This document shows, piece after piece, positions 32,684-41,044 of a stretch of 44,006 nt of DNA. The translations under genes and the position numbers were made by a program. The notes under the pieces were generated by a model. The model had not been told where the DNA came from, ran no database searches, and saw only the letters and a list, made by a program, of their open reading frames with translations. The DNA lies in contig SHUY01000006.1 in NCBI GenBank assembly GCA_009694435.1, forward strand, positions 1-44,006, in the 5' to 3' direction. Within the stretch, counting starts at the first letter, position 1. Each line of letters opens with the position of its first letter. This stretch comes from Acidimicrobiia bacterium. GTDB lineage: Bacteria > Actinomycetota > Acidimicrobiia > IMCC26256 > PALSA-555.

Positions 32684-32753
32684 AGTTATTTGACTCTATC
32701 GGCTGGTGAGCCTTGTTGCCGATAAATCTGGTCTTCACCCCAACCCGCTCGGG

Positions 32754-32759
32754 TAGCGT
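32754..32759 (+). promoter_or_regulatory. Candidate leaderless promoter -10 box (TAGCGT)
   Basis: TAGCGT (TANNNT) ends six bases before the GTG at 32766. No ribosome binding site precedes that GTG, so a leaderless GTG start is likely. Confidence 0.5.
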
Positions 32760-32765
32760 CAATGC

Positions 32766-33359
32766 GTGGGCGCCCGAGTAGTAGTCATCGATAATTACGA
32801 TTCTTTCGTATACAACTTGGTTCAGTACCTAGGCGAACTAGGAGCCGAACCCGAGGTGTACCGGCACGACGAAATAGATCTCGCCGGGTTAGCAGCACTA
32901 AATCCTGACGGACTAGTGGTTTCACCTGGCCCCGGCCGCCCCGAAGATGCGGGTATCTCTTCGGCCGCGATTAAAAGTTTGGGCGAAGCCGGAACTCCGG
33001 TGCTGGGGGTTTGTTTAGGTCATCAATGCATCGGCGCGGTTTACGGAGGGAGTATCGAGCGAGCTCCACGCGTAATGCACGGTAAGACTTCAGAAATAAT
33101 TCACGACGGAACCGGAGTGTTCGCCGGGATACCGAGCCCGTTCGTCGCGACTCGCTATCACTCTTTAGTAGTAGAACGCGATTCGGTGCCCGATGTTTTA
33201 CGAATTACAGCCGAAACAGAAGATGGTTTAGTAATGGGTCTTCGCCACGTGGAGTTTCCGATTGAAGGAGTGCAGTTTCATCCCGAAGCCATACTCACCG
33301 AATCGGGCCGACCACTGATCGCTAATTTTTTATCTGAGATTGCGGCCGGGCAAAGTTAG
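32766..33359 (+). CDS. trpG/pabA: Anthranilate/aminodeoxychorismate synthase glutamine amidotransferase subunit
   Basis: This 197-residue class I glutamine amidotransferase opens with VVVIDNYDSFVYNLVQYLGE. It has the nucleophile Cys83 in GVCLGHQ and the His172/Glu174 pair in VQFHPEA. It supplies ammonia to chorismate for tryptophan or folate synthesis, and the two roles cannot be told apart from this subunit. The synthase subunit is not adjacent. In actinobacteria this gene sits between crgA and pknB, as here. Its stop overlaps the pknB stop by four bases in convergent orientation. Confidence 0.94.
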   Translation: MGARVVVIDNYDSFVYNLVQYLGELGAEPEVYRHDEIDLAGLAALNPDGLVVSPGPGRPEDAGISSAAIKSLGEAGTPVLGVCLGHQCIGAVYGGSIERAPRVMHGKTSEIIHDGTGVFAGIPSPFVATRYHSLVVERDSVPDVLRITAETEDGLVMGLRHVEFPIEGVQFHPEAILTESGRPLIANFLSEIAAGQS

Positions 33360-35197
33360 CAGTTGATCGTCGCGGTGCTAGCCACCGGTACGGTTGATCC
33401 AGCGGCGGGGTTTTGACTGGCAATCACTCCCGCCCCCGCGCATCCGTTCACCGTTACGTTAAGACCCAGCCCTTGTAGTGACGCAGCCGCGGCCGCGAAA
33501 GGTTGGCCGACCACGTTCGGCACGGCAACGGTGTCGGGGCCAGTCGAAACTTGAAGTTGGATGGTTGAACCTTTGGGCGCCTTGGTGCCGGCGGGAGGAT
33601 TAGTGCCGATGGCTTTACCCGCGGGTACGGTCGGGCTCGCGGTGGGCACCACCGTCACTTGAAAACCCGCAGTTGTAAGTGCGGTTTGGGCCTGGACTTG
33701 ATCTTGATTGGCCACGACCGGTACGGCTACGGGGGGCTCAAGCGAAACCGTTACTTTGACCGTTGACCCCTTTTCGGCTTTAGTGCCCGCCACTGGATCG
33801 GTACTCAACACGGTACCCGGGGCTTTATCTGGGCTTTCTAGGTCAACTCTTTCCACTGCAAGACCAAGTCGGGTGAGCGTACTTTGCGCTTGCTCAAAAG
33901 TTTTACCTACTAACTGCGGAATAGTTACAACTTTAGAAGAAACAGTTAGAAATATCGTTCGCCCCTTAGCTAACAACCGTCCCGCATCGGGGCTTTGTTT
34001 GATAACAGTGTCAACGCTTTGGTCACTTACTTTGTCAATACGCGATACTTGAAAACCAGCCACTCGAACTTGTTTGGCCGCTTCGTCATAACTTTGGCCC
34101 ACTAAGTTAGGCACTTCAACTTGTTCGGAACCGTCAGAGCCACTACCGGAGTTAAGCCCGAAGAGAGCGAAAGCCACCACCGCGATTAATAAAAGCACTC
34201 CGACGACACCGGCGATAATCGGTCCTTTTCGGGGCGGTGGCTTGTCCCACATCTCGTGTTCTTCTCCTGGCGGCGCTCCTCGCCCCGCCCCGCCGCCAGC
34301 TACGGCCGGAGTCGCCATCGTTTCGGCGCCCACGGCACTCCCAGCAGCAGCGGCAAAAGTAAGGGGGCGGCCGCGCCCAAATTGCATTAAATCGGTGCGC
34401 ATGTCGGCGGCCGATTGGTAGCGGTAGTCCGGATCTTTAGCGAGTGCAGTCAAGATGATGCGCTCAAGATCGACCGGTAGCTCAGGGTTTATATTATGGG
34501 GCGCTATGGGGTCGTCGCGTACGTGTTTCATGGCCACCGCCACCGGACTTTCTCCGGTGAAAGGAGGTTGGCCCGTAGTCATTTCGTAAAGGACGATCCC
34601 GAGAGAGTAAACGTCGCTGCGGCCATCAGCGGCCTGACCCTGGGCGTGTTCAGGGGAGAAATAGTTAGCGGTGCCCATCACCGCGCCCGTACTGGTAAGA
34701 CCTGATTTGGTATCAGTCGGATTAGCCGCAATACCGAAGTCGGCCACCTTTACTTGCCCAGTTGGAGTAATAAGTATATTTCCCGGTTTTATGTCGCGGT
34801 GCACGACTTGGTTGCGGTGGGCGAACTCAATCGCGTCGGCGATTTCGGAAGCGATGCGAGCCGACTGCATCGGCGAGAGAGTGGCCTCAACTTGCAAGAC
34901 ATCCCGCAGCGATTTTCCTTCTACGTACTCCATGACAATGAAGTAGGTGTCGCCTTCTTGCCCGTAGTCGTAGACACTCACGATGTTGGGGTGAGTGAGT
35001 ATGGCGGCTTGCTGGGCTTCTCTACGAAAACGCTCAACAAAAGTTGGGTCGCGAGAGTATTCCGGAAATAAAACTTTTACCGCTACTCGGCGGTCGAGTT
35101 GAAGGTCGCGAGCCAAGTAGACATCGGCCATCCCCCCCCGAGCTATTTCGGATTCAATCGCATAGCGACCAGCTAGTACTTCCGGAACTTCATTCAT
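33356..35197 (-). CDS. pknB: Serine/threonine protein kinase PknB with PASTA repeats
   Basis: A 613-residue kinase. The N-terminal domain has Gly-rich ARGGMADVY, Lys41 in VAVKV, catalytic HRDIKPGN and DFG (ADFGIA). A juxtamembrane region of Ala/Gly/Pro is followed by one membrane helix (about 331-353) and four extracellular PASTA domains, each with a VPNLVG- or IPQLVG-like start and a GS/GT-VxVxVS end. It senses muropeptides and phosphorylates division, FHA and cell-wall proteins. Only one kinase is found in this cluster; the pknA homologue usually next to it is absent. A 65-bp gap from pbpA may hold its own promoter. Confidence 0.96.
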   Translation of the reverse strand: MNEVPEVLAGRYAIESEIARGGMADVYLARDLQLDRRVAVKVLFPEYSRDPTFVERFRREAQQAAILTHPNIVSVYDYGQEGDTYFIVMEYVEGKSLRDVLQVEATLSPMQSARIASEIADAIEFAHRNQVVHRDIKPGNILITPTGQVKVADFGIAANPTDTKSGLTSTGAVMGTANYFSPEHAQGQAADGRSDVYSLGIVLYEMTTGQPPFTGESPVAVAMKHVRDDPIAPHNINPELPVDLERIILTALAKDPDYRYQSAADMRTDLMQFGRGRPLTFAAAAGSAVGAETMATPAVAGGGAGRGAPPGEEHEMWDKPPPRKGPIIAGVVGVLLLIAVVAFALFGLNSGSGSDGSEQVEVPNLVGQSYDEAAKQVRVAGFQVSRIDKVSDQSVDTVIKQSPDAGRLLAKGRTIFLTVSSKVVTIPQLVGKTFEQAQSTLTRLGLAVERVDLESPDKAPGTVLSTDPVAGTKAEKGSTVKVTVSLEPPVAVPVVANQDQVQAQTALTTAGFQVTVVPTASPTVPAGKAIGTNPPAGTKAPKGSTIQLQVSTGPDTVAVPNVVGQPFAAAAASLQGLGLNVTVNGCAGAGVIASQNPAAGSTVPVASTATINC

Positions 35198-35262
35198 GTT
35201 GTAACTACGCTATCGCTATTAGTTGTCAGTTTTGGGGCAGGGATAGTTATAAAATACGGGCA

Positions 35263-36723
35263 TTATTTGTTCAGGGCTACTTTTAATACTCGGGCTGCAA
35301 TTGGTGCCGCAACACGCCCCCCCGTCGCTTCTGACCCGAGCGATCCACCGCGTTCAACTATTACCGAAACGGCATAGCGGGGCGCATCAGCGGGAGCGAA
35401 AGCAATGAACCACGCGTGGGGTGGCCCCCCGTCGGCTTGAGCAGTACCGGTTTTTCCCGCGACGCGCACTCCGGTGATTTTGGCTGCGGTCCCCGTTCCT
35501 TGTTCGACCACATCGGTCATCATGGTATTGACCGCTTGAGCAGTAGTGGCTGAAGTTGCTGTGCGCCACGGTTCGTTAGCAATGCGCCGGACAACTTTTC
35601 CTTTGCTATTTTTTATCTCGGCTCCAACGTGGGGCTTCATAATCACCCCGCCGTTGCCTATTCCCGCCGCAGCAAGAGCCATCTGCAACGGAGTAGTAGC
35701 CACGTCACCTTGACCAATTCCGGCAAACGCAAACAGAGGCTGGTTGAGATCAAAACTTCCGGCTGCCGGGCCAATACTGGCAATCGCTCCGGGGGCAACA
35801 TCAAAGGGTGGGATTACTCCGATTCCAAACTTACGCATACCGCCAACAAATTTGTCTCCCAAATCAAGACCAATCTGGCCAAAAGTCGTATTGCATGATT
35901 GGCGCAAACTTTCGGCCAAGTTCCCCCCGCATTCCTTGCCCCCAAAATTGCGGAGCACCGAATCGGTTTGCGGGAGGTCGAGTTGGCTCAGGGTGGGGTA
36001 GACCGGCTCGGCGGGGGTGGCTACAGATTCGTCAATCGCGACCGCGGCGGTAACGGATTTGAAGGTTGACCCCGGGGCATAAAGTTCGCGAAACGCGCGC
36101 GAAAGGTTTGGTTTATTGGGGTCGTCATTCAACGCCTTGTACGCTTTTTGAACTTCCAGTGAGTTATGACCGGCCAGCGGGTTCGGATCGTATGTCGGGG
36201 TTGAATACATTGCGACTACTTCGCCGGTAGTGAGGTCGAGCACTACTACTGAACCGCGTTGAAGACCAAGCGCGGCCGCCGCTTCTCTTTGTACGTCGAC
36301 TCGCAGAGAGAGCACTACGGTTCCGGTTCCATTGCTTCCACTAACGAGGTCACTTAAGTTGTCGAGTTGTAAATCTGCTTCTCGCCCAACCAGCGCGTCG
36401 TTATACGTACTTTCGACTCCAGTGTTACCAAATACGAACGATTGGTAGCCGACTACTTGAGCGAATAGCCCTCCCTCGGGATATTCGCGCTGGTACTTAA
36501 ATTCAGTGTTGTCTTTAGACGGAACTGAACGGGCTAGAACCACTCCATCGGCGCTGAGGATCGGCCCCCGGGGGCGGTTGATGTCGCGCAAAGCGGCCCG
36601 AGTGTTGCGGGGGTCGTTGGCCAGATGGCCGGCGTTAATGATTTGTAAGTAGGTGAGTTGGGCTACACAAATCAAGATGAGCACTACCACTGCTCCGCCT
36701 ACTCGGCGCAATGATCGATTCAC
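35263..36723 (-). CDS. pbpA: Penicillin-binding protein PbpA (class B transpeptidase)
   Basis: This 486-residue transpeptidase has one N-terminal membrane anchor (about 8-30). It carries an N-terminal dimerisation region with RPRGPILSADG, the active-site STFK (Ser219-Lys222), SCN and KTGTAQ. It cross-links peptidoglycan with its partner glycosyltransferase, encoded directly upstream. The ATG overlaps the RodA/FtsW-family stop by four bases. The length and order agree with the actinobacterial PbpA of the pknB cluster. Confidence 0.95.
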   Translation of the reverse strand: MNRSLRRVGGAVVVLILICVAQLTYLQIINAGHLANDPRNTRAALRDINRPRGPILSADGVVLARSVPSKDNTEFKYQREYPEGGLFAQVVGYQSFVFGNTGVESTYNDALVGREADLQLDNLSDLVSGSNGTGTVVLSLRVDVQREAAAALGLQRGSVVVLDLTTGEVVAMYSTPTYDPNPLAGHNSLEVQKAYKALNDDPNKPNLSRAFRELYAPGSTFKSVTAAVAIDESVATPAEPVYPTLSQLDLPQTDSVLRNFGGKECGGNLAESLRQSCNTTFGQIGLDLGDKFVGGMRKFGIGVIPPFDVAPGAIASIGPAAGSFDLNQPLFAFAGIGQGDVATTPLQMALAAAGIGNGGVIMKPHVGAEIKNSKGKVVRRIANEPWRTATSATTAQAVNTMMTDVVEQGTGTAAKITGVRVAGKTGTAQADGGPPHAWFIAFAPADAPRYAVSVIVERGGSLGSEATGGRVAAPIAARVLKVALNK

Positions 36724-38033
36724 TGGGGTAGCGCGTGCGCAGTCCGACTCGGCTGTTCGGCCGCGGCACGAGCGGTGTCGTCAGATATGCGCATTAGTAG
36801 AGCCAAAATGACAAAGTTGGCCACTAAAGACGAACCCCCGTAAGAGACAAACGGTAAGGTGATCCCAGTTAGAGGGATTACTCGAGTTGTGCCGGCAATG
36901 ATTATGAAACTCTGCACCCCCAAAATTGTTGCCAAACCTCCGGCAAAAAGTTTTGAGAACGGTCGAGGAGTTTTAATCGCGATATTGAAACTCGATCCCA
37001 CTAATAACAAAATGGCACTCAAGACGGCCACCGCACCTATTAAACCGAGTTCTTCGCCGACCGCGGAAAATACAAAGTCAGTCGCCGCGTTCGGGATTTG
37101 CTGGGGGTTGCCCAGCCCGAGCCCAGTTCCGCTCAAACCACCAGTCCCAAAAGCAAACATCGACTGCACTATTTGAAACCCTTTTCCGTCGGCTACCGGC
37201 CACGGGTCAATCCAAGTGCTTACCCGAGTTTGTACGTGATCAAATAATTGGTAGGCGATCGTTGCCCCACCAATAAATAGAACGCCGCCGATTACTAAAT
37301 ACGAAACCCGATCGGTGGCGATGTAGAGCATGGTCGAAAAAACAGTAAAAAATAGCAGAGCCGAACCAAGATCTTTTTGTCGCACCATAATCAAAATTGA
37401 TATTCCCCAGACGAGCAATAGTGGCCCTAAGTGTTTGGGGTCGGGCAAAATTAAGCGCCCAAATTTTCGTGTTCCGCTCGCGAGCAGTTCGCGTTTGTCT
37501 ACTAAATACGCCGCAAAAAAAATTACTAGCAAAACTTTGGCCGCTTCTCCGGGTTGAAAATTAAGCGGTCCGATGCCAACCCACAAACGAGCACCGTTGA
37601 TTTCTTTCCCAAGTTTCGGCACTAACGGCAGCAAAACGGCGATAATTCCGATGAAGAGAAATGTGTAGCGATAGCGTTCAAGAGTCCTTATTCGCCGCAC
37701 TAAAGCCAAGGTGATTATGAACGCCGCGACTCCGGCGGCCGTCCACGCTGCTTGATTGCGGGCAAGGTCGCGATCAAGGCGGGAGATAACCACAAAGCCG
37801 ATGCCATTCAAAAACGCGGCCAGAGGTAGAAGAACGGGATTGGCGTTAGGTGCGAGTCGGCGCACCGCAAAGTGGGCCGCTCCGTAAAGGGCGATTACGA
37901 CACCAAGAAATAGCCACAAGTCGCTAGGTAATTTTGGCTTATCGGCCAGTTGGACCAAGAGATAGCCCGAGGTGGTGATAAGCACCACTAAGAGGCCGAG
38001 CCGCAATTCGGCGTTGCGGAGTTTTTGTCTCAC
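36720..38033 (-). CDS. rodA: FtsW/RodA-family peptidoglycan glycosyltransferase
   Basis: This 437-residue protein has about eleven to twelve membrane helices. It carries SEDS-family blocks NFQPGEAAKVLLVIFFAAYL and, near the C-terminus, PLTGITLPFVSYGGSSLVAN. SEDS proteins polymerise lipid II together with a class B PBP, here the adjacent PbpA. The GTG start overlaps the pstP stop by four bases (GTGA). Position in the cluster favours the RodA name over FtsW. Confidence 0.93.
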   Translation of the reverse strand: MRQKLRNAELRLGLLVVLITTSGYLLVQLADKPKLPSDLWLFLGVVIALYGAAHFAVRRLAPNANPVLLPLAAFLNGIGFVVISRLDRDLARNQAAWTAAGVAAFIITLALVRRIRTLERYRYTFLFIGIIAVLLPLVPKLGKEINGARLWVGIGPLNFQPGEAAKVLLVIFFAAYLVDKRELLASGTRKFGRLILPDPKHLGPLLLVWGISILIMVRQKDLGSALLFFTVFSTMLYIATDRVSYLVIGGVLFIGGATIAYQLFDHVQTRVSTWIDPWPVADGKGFQIVQSMFAFGTGGLSGTGLGLGNPQQIPNAATDFVFSAVGEELGLIGAVAVLSAILLLVGSSFNIAIKTPRPFSKLFAGGLATILGVQSFIIIAGTTRVIPLTGITLPFVSYGGSSLVANFVILALLMRISDDTARAAAEQPSRTAHALPQ

Positions 38034-38806
38034 GCCTGGCGCCTAAACCAGCGCCGCCGGCTCGTGTTTTCGGTTTGGGCAGTTTCGGAGTCATCGCCTT
38101 GCGCCAAATCGACTATCACCACCGTTATATTGTCGACCCCGCCGGCCTTGTTGGCTTCGTCAATCAAGCGTTGCGCGGCCAGTTGGGGTTCGGGCTCCTC
38201 GTTGAGCACCGCGACGATTGCCGGATCGCGCATCATCGAGGTCAAGCCGTCGGAGCAAAACATAACTCGGTCGCCTCCAAGAGTTTCCAGATCTTGTAGG
38301 TCAACTTCTACCGTCGGATCAAGCCCCAAGGCACGCGTGATCATTGATCGACGAGGGTCGACTTCGGCTTCAGCTTCGGTCAATTGTCCAGCGGCGATCA
38401 GTTCCGCCATGAGGCTGTGGTCAGTAGTTATTCGCTTGAGGGCTTTATTGCGCACTAAGTAGGCACGAGAGTCGCCAACATGGGCAATTGTGCATTTACC
38501 GGCTCGGTCAAAAATTCCCGCGGTTAAGGTGGTCCCCATTCCGTGGAGGTCGTTGTTCTTACTCGACCGGTCGTACACCGCCCGGTTAGCGATAACCACC
38601 GCGTTACCAATGGGCGTTCCCCCTTTCAAGGCTTTCTCTAAGGCTTCAAGCGCGGTTTTACTCGCTACTTCTCCGCCTCGATGCCCACCCATCCCGTCGG
38701 CTACCGCGAATATTCCGCTTCTGTCGTTGGCAATAAGGCCGTCTTCATTATGATTGCGAACTCGTCCTACCGCAGTGGCTGATCCGATGCTGCGAGCCAG
38801 GCTCAT
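38030..38806 (-). CDS. pstP: PP2C-type serine/threonine phosphatase (PstP), cytosolic form
   Basis: This 258-residue PP2C phosphatase has metal-binding motifs RNHNEDGLIAND, VADGMGGHRGGEVAS, AHVGDSRAYL and the late GGVDNITVVIVD. It reverses phosphorylation by PknB. It ends soon after the catalytic domain (SRRRWFRRQA), whereas the mycobacterial PstP goes on into a membrane helix and extracellular domain; that part is missing here. ATGA overlaps join it to the FhaB gene, and a GTGA overlap joins it to rodA. Confidence 0.95.
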   Translation of the reverse strand: MSLARSIGSATAVGRVRNHNEDGLIANDRSGIFAVADGMGGHRGGEVASKTALEALEKALKGGTPIGNAVVIANRAVYDRSSKNNDLHGMGTTLTAGIFDRAGKCTIAHVGDSRAYLVRNKALKRITTDHSLMAELIAAGQLTEAEAEVDPRRSMITRALGLDPTVEVDLQDLETLGGDRVMFCSDGLTSMMRDPAIVAVLNEEPEPQLAAQRLIDEANKAGGVDNITVVIVDLAQGDDSETAQTENTSRRRWFRRQA

Positions 38807-39291
38807 CGAATTACTTCCACCACGGTTTGACCAAACTGAACTTGATCACCATGGCTAAGCGCAACAATTCCTTGTATCGCGGTTCCGTTAACCAAAGTCC
38901 CGTTGCGAGAACCGAGGTCTTCGACTAATACGTCTTCGTTACTAGGAAAAATACGAGCGTGGATAGTGGAAGCGAACTCATCGTTGGCAATGACCACAGT
39001 GCAGGCTCCACCACGGCCAATAGTGATCTCTTGGCCGACGGTAAAAGTTTCTCCGCTATGGGCAGACGGTTCTATTATTCGTATTCGCGCCGCACGGTTC
39101 TTCGTCCTCTTTACGACGGGAGGAGAATTTTTTGACCGACCTCCCACTGAGGCTGGTCGCAGCTCAAGCATGACCACTCGTACTACTTGCCAAAGAAATA
39201 AATAGACCAAGGCCAGAAAACCAAATTTCAAAATAGTCAGTACGGCTTCGGGGACTGCATCGGCTAAGAGGGGGGAGAGGAGTTGAGGCAT
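38803..39291 (-). CDS. fhaB: FHA-domain protein FhaB (FipA-like)
   Basis: A 162-residue protein. An N-terminal membrane helix (about 15-42: ILKFGFLALVYLFLWQVVRV) is followed by a basic linker and an FHA domain (about 80-160) with IGRGGACTVVIAND, STIHARI and DLGSRNGTLVNG, the phosphothreonine-binding set. It docks on phosphorylated division or cell-wall proteins, in mycobacteria FtsZ and FtsQ. It lies 12 bases after the fhaA stop and overlaps pstP. Confidence 0.93.
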   Translation of the reverse strand: MPQLLSPLLADAVPEAVLTILKFGFLALVYLFLWQVVRVVMLELRPASVGGRSKNSPPVVKRTKNRAARIRIIEPSAHSGETFTVGQEITIGRGGACTVVIANDEFASTIHARIFPSNEDVLVEDLGSRNGTLVNGTAIQGIVALSHGDQVQFGQTVVEVIR

Positions 39292-39303
39292 AGGGATAAT
39301 TAC

Positions 39304-39954
39304 TTACGACGCCTCGAAGTTCATCACGACATCACCTATGCGAATCTCGTCACCATCGGCCAACATGCTTTCGTCCACCCCAGAATCATTTAGCAGAGTC
39401 CCGTTAGTTGAGTTGAGGTCAACTAATAAAAATCCGTTACCCGCGGGGCGAATCTCGGCGTGTTGCCGAGACGCGCGCGCGTCAGCCACCACTATGTCGT
39501 TTCCCGCCATTCGACCCATGGCCAGCGGCTTTTCCCCCAGCACCACGCGTTGGCCGTCGGACAGCACGATCGAACCAACTCGGCGACTTTCGTCAATGGC
39601 TGCAGTGATATCGCATTCACCCGGCTGTAAGTCATCGTCAGTAACCAAAGTTACGGTTACTGAACCGATAAAGTGGTAGCGCTCGTTGCGGGCATGCTCA
39701 CGGGCGATTTCGGCGAGTTCTCGGGCCAGAGCACTCGCGAACGGTTCAAATCGCTCAAAGTCGGTGGGGGAAAGATAAACGCCGATGTTGTTAGGAGCGA
39801 TAGGGGTGCCGTCAACCCCCACCGAGCGCTCAGCGTCGATTACTCGGGTAAGGCGACGGCCAATCTCCACCGGCTCCAGCCCACTGCGAAAAGCTTTGCC
39901 GAACGATCCCTCAACGAGTCTCTCTAAGCGTTGTTCGAAACCCTTTAAACCCAC
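39304..39954 (-). CDS. fhaA: FHA-domain protein FhaA with DUF3662 N-domain
   Basis: A 216-residue protein. The first 115 residues are the DUF3662 domain (GLKGFEQRLERLVEGSFGKA opening) and the C-terminal part is an FHA domain with GRMAGNDIVVAD, SRQHAEI and DLNSTNGTLLN. FhaA recognises phosphorylated partners such as the pseudokinase MviN in mycobacteria. The mycobacterial protein has a long low-complexity linker that is absent here. The GTG start follows TAGACT with six-base spacing, so the operon begins with a leaderless transcript. Confidence 0.94.
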   Translation of the reverse strand: MGLKGFEQRLERLVEGSFGKAFRSGLEPVEIGRRLTRVIDAERSVGVDGTPIAPNNIGVYLSPTDFERFEPFASALARELAEIAREHARNERYHFIGSVTVTLVTDDDLQPGECDITAAIDESRRVGSIVLSDGQRVVLGEKPLAMGRMAGNDIVVADARASRQHAEIRPAGNGFLLVDLNSTNGTLLNDSGVDESMLADGDEIRIGDVVMNFEAS

Positions 39955-39960
39955 GACGTA

Positions 39961-39966
39961 AGTCTA
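39961..39966 (-). promoter_or_regulatory. Candidate leaderless promoter -10 box of the fhaA-pknB operon (TAGACT)
   Basis: On the minus strand, TAGACT is followed by six bases and the GTG start of fhaA. This is the same geometry as at the trpG, msrB, heliorhodopsin and SDR genes in this window. Confidence 0.5.
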
Positions 39967-40061
39967 TGACCACGCGTTAGTGGCTTCAGGGCGGCAAATA
40001 ACGCCAAATATAAATGTTCCTTTAATCGCTTAAGGGTAGCGACTGGTACGATTCACCGCTC

Positions 40062-40145
40062 GGGCGAGTGGCGGAATCGGCAGACGCGCAGGCTTCAGAT
40101 GCCTGTGTTCGCAAGAACGTGGGGGTTCAAGTCCCCCCTCGCCCA
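40062..40145 (+). tRNA. tRNA-Leu (anticodon CAG)
   Basis: The acceptor GGGCGAG pairs with CTCGCCC. The anticodon arm CAGGC-TTCAGAT-GCCTG gives anticodon CAG, a long variable arm (TGTTCGCAAGAACG) marks a class II tRNA, and the T arm is GGGGGTTCAAGTCCCCC. The CCA end is not encoded, unlike in the other two tRNAs of the window. A tRNA-Leu beside fhaA is also seen in other actinobacteria. Confidence 0.96.
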
Positions 40146-40221
40146 CACCGTTTACTACCAGCATCCCTTTTCGTACGTGATTTTCTAAGAATTCTTTTTG
40201 AGTCTAATCCCACGCGAATTA

Positions 40222-40341
40222 CTATTTGTTGATGTCGTTGCGCTCAAGACTACGGAATTGGGCCATTCCGTACATGATTAACCCAGTCAGCACAATAAAA
40301 AATACCGCGCAACCGGCGGCAAATATTGGCCAGTTATTCAT
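40222..40341 (-). CDS. 39-residue single-helix membrane protein
   Basis: A very short gene whose ATG shares a base with the stop of the upstream small membrane protein gene (TAATG). The product starts MNNWPIFAAGCAVFF, continues as a single hydrophobic helix (about 4-26), and ends in a polar tail RSLERNDINK. The coupled start and sensible membrane topology support it as a real gene although no family is recognised. The region 40146-40221 between it and tRNA-Leu shows nothing else. Confidence 0.6.
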   Translation of the reverse strand: MNNWPIFAAGCAVFFIVLTGLIMYGMAQFRSLERNDINK

Positions 40342-40547
40342 TAGTTTCTTTTTCCCGCCAGCAACAATCCGCCGAAGGCGAGAATTGATGGCACCCAGAT
40401 ACCGATGTAGATGGCGTTAATAGTGTGATCTTTAGAGTCATCAAGAAAGAATATCCCTACTGATAATAAAAACGACGCCGCAGCAGCAAAAATTAGTACC
40501 GCTTTTAGCAGGCTGTCGGGATTTTTTGGTTTACTGTTATCGGTCAC
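40341..40547 (-). CDS. 68-residue two-helix membrane protein
   Basis: It starts at GTG 40547 with a strong AAGGAGG ribosome binding site. The product has a polar N-terminus (TDNSKPKNPDS) and two hydrophobic helices (about 14-35 and 46-64) separated by DDSKDHT. No family recognised. It is followed by the coupled 39-residue protein. The two may form a small membrane complex. Confidence 0.72.
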   Translation of the reverse strand: MTDNSKPKNPDSLLKAVLIFAAAASFLLSVGIFFLDDSKDHTINAIYIGIWVPSILAFGGLLLAGKRN

Positions 40548-40596
40548 TAGTTCCTCCTTGGTTGAGTTGCGAACAATTATTATTCAATCGTACCGA

Positions 40597-41028
40597 TCAG
40601 ATATTTTTAACCTTAATTGTGGTGGTGAGGCTTTCGGCCACATCGGTGGGGTCAGTAATTCTCGTAAGGGCAAAGTTTAATTCGCTAGTCCCCAGTTTTT
40701 TAGACCTAAACTTGTAGGTAGTAGTCGCCTCTCCGCCGGGCATATCGGCGTTGCTGACTTTGGCTTTACCCGACTGGGTGAGTACGGCGGGGTTGGAGTT
40801 GGTTACTTTCCAAGCGTAGGGGGTTCCGCTGGAAGCCTTGACGTCAACTGAGACCACTCCGCCTTTATCAAGTTTAAAAGTTTGTCCCGAAGTTTTCTCG
40901 TTGAGGTTGATCTGTTCAGCGACGTCGCCGATGCCTTTCTCGCCTTTGCCTTGAGAGTTACACGCGCTCATTAGTAATGGCGCACCCAGGCTAATTACAA
41001 GTAAAGGTATAAGCATCGAACGGCGCAT
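40597..41028 (-). CDS. Chagasin-like (I42 family) lipoprotein
   Basis: This 143-residue lipoprotein has a signal ending in LLMSAC (Cys23). The mature part resembles chagasin-type inhibitors of papain-like cysteine proteases. It has a GTPYAWKV segment in place of the NPTTGYxW loop, then PGGEATTTYKFRSKKLGTSEL, which matches the GxGGxxxxxF-like strand, then LNFALTRI. The first loop is modified, so inhibitory activity is uncertain. It would sit on the outer membrane face, perhaps guarding against released proteases. GAAAGAG precedes the ATG. Confidence 0.7.
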   Translation of the reverse strand: MRRSMLIPLLVISLGAPLLMSACNSQGKGEKGIGDVAEQINLNEKTSGQTFKLDKGGVVSVDVKASSGTPYAWKVTNSNPAVLTQSGKAKVSNADMPGGEATTTYKFRSKKLGTSELNFALTRITDPTDVAESLTTTIKVKNI

Positions 41029-41044
41029 TTTTCTCTTTCGGTTG

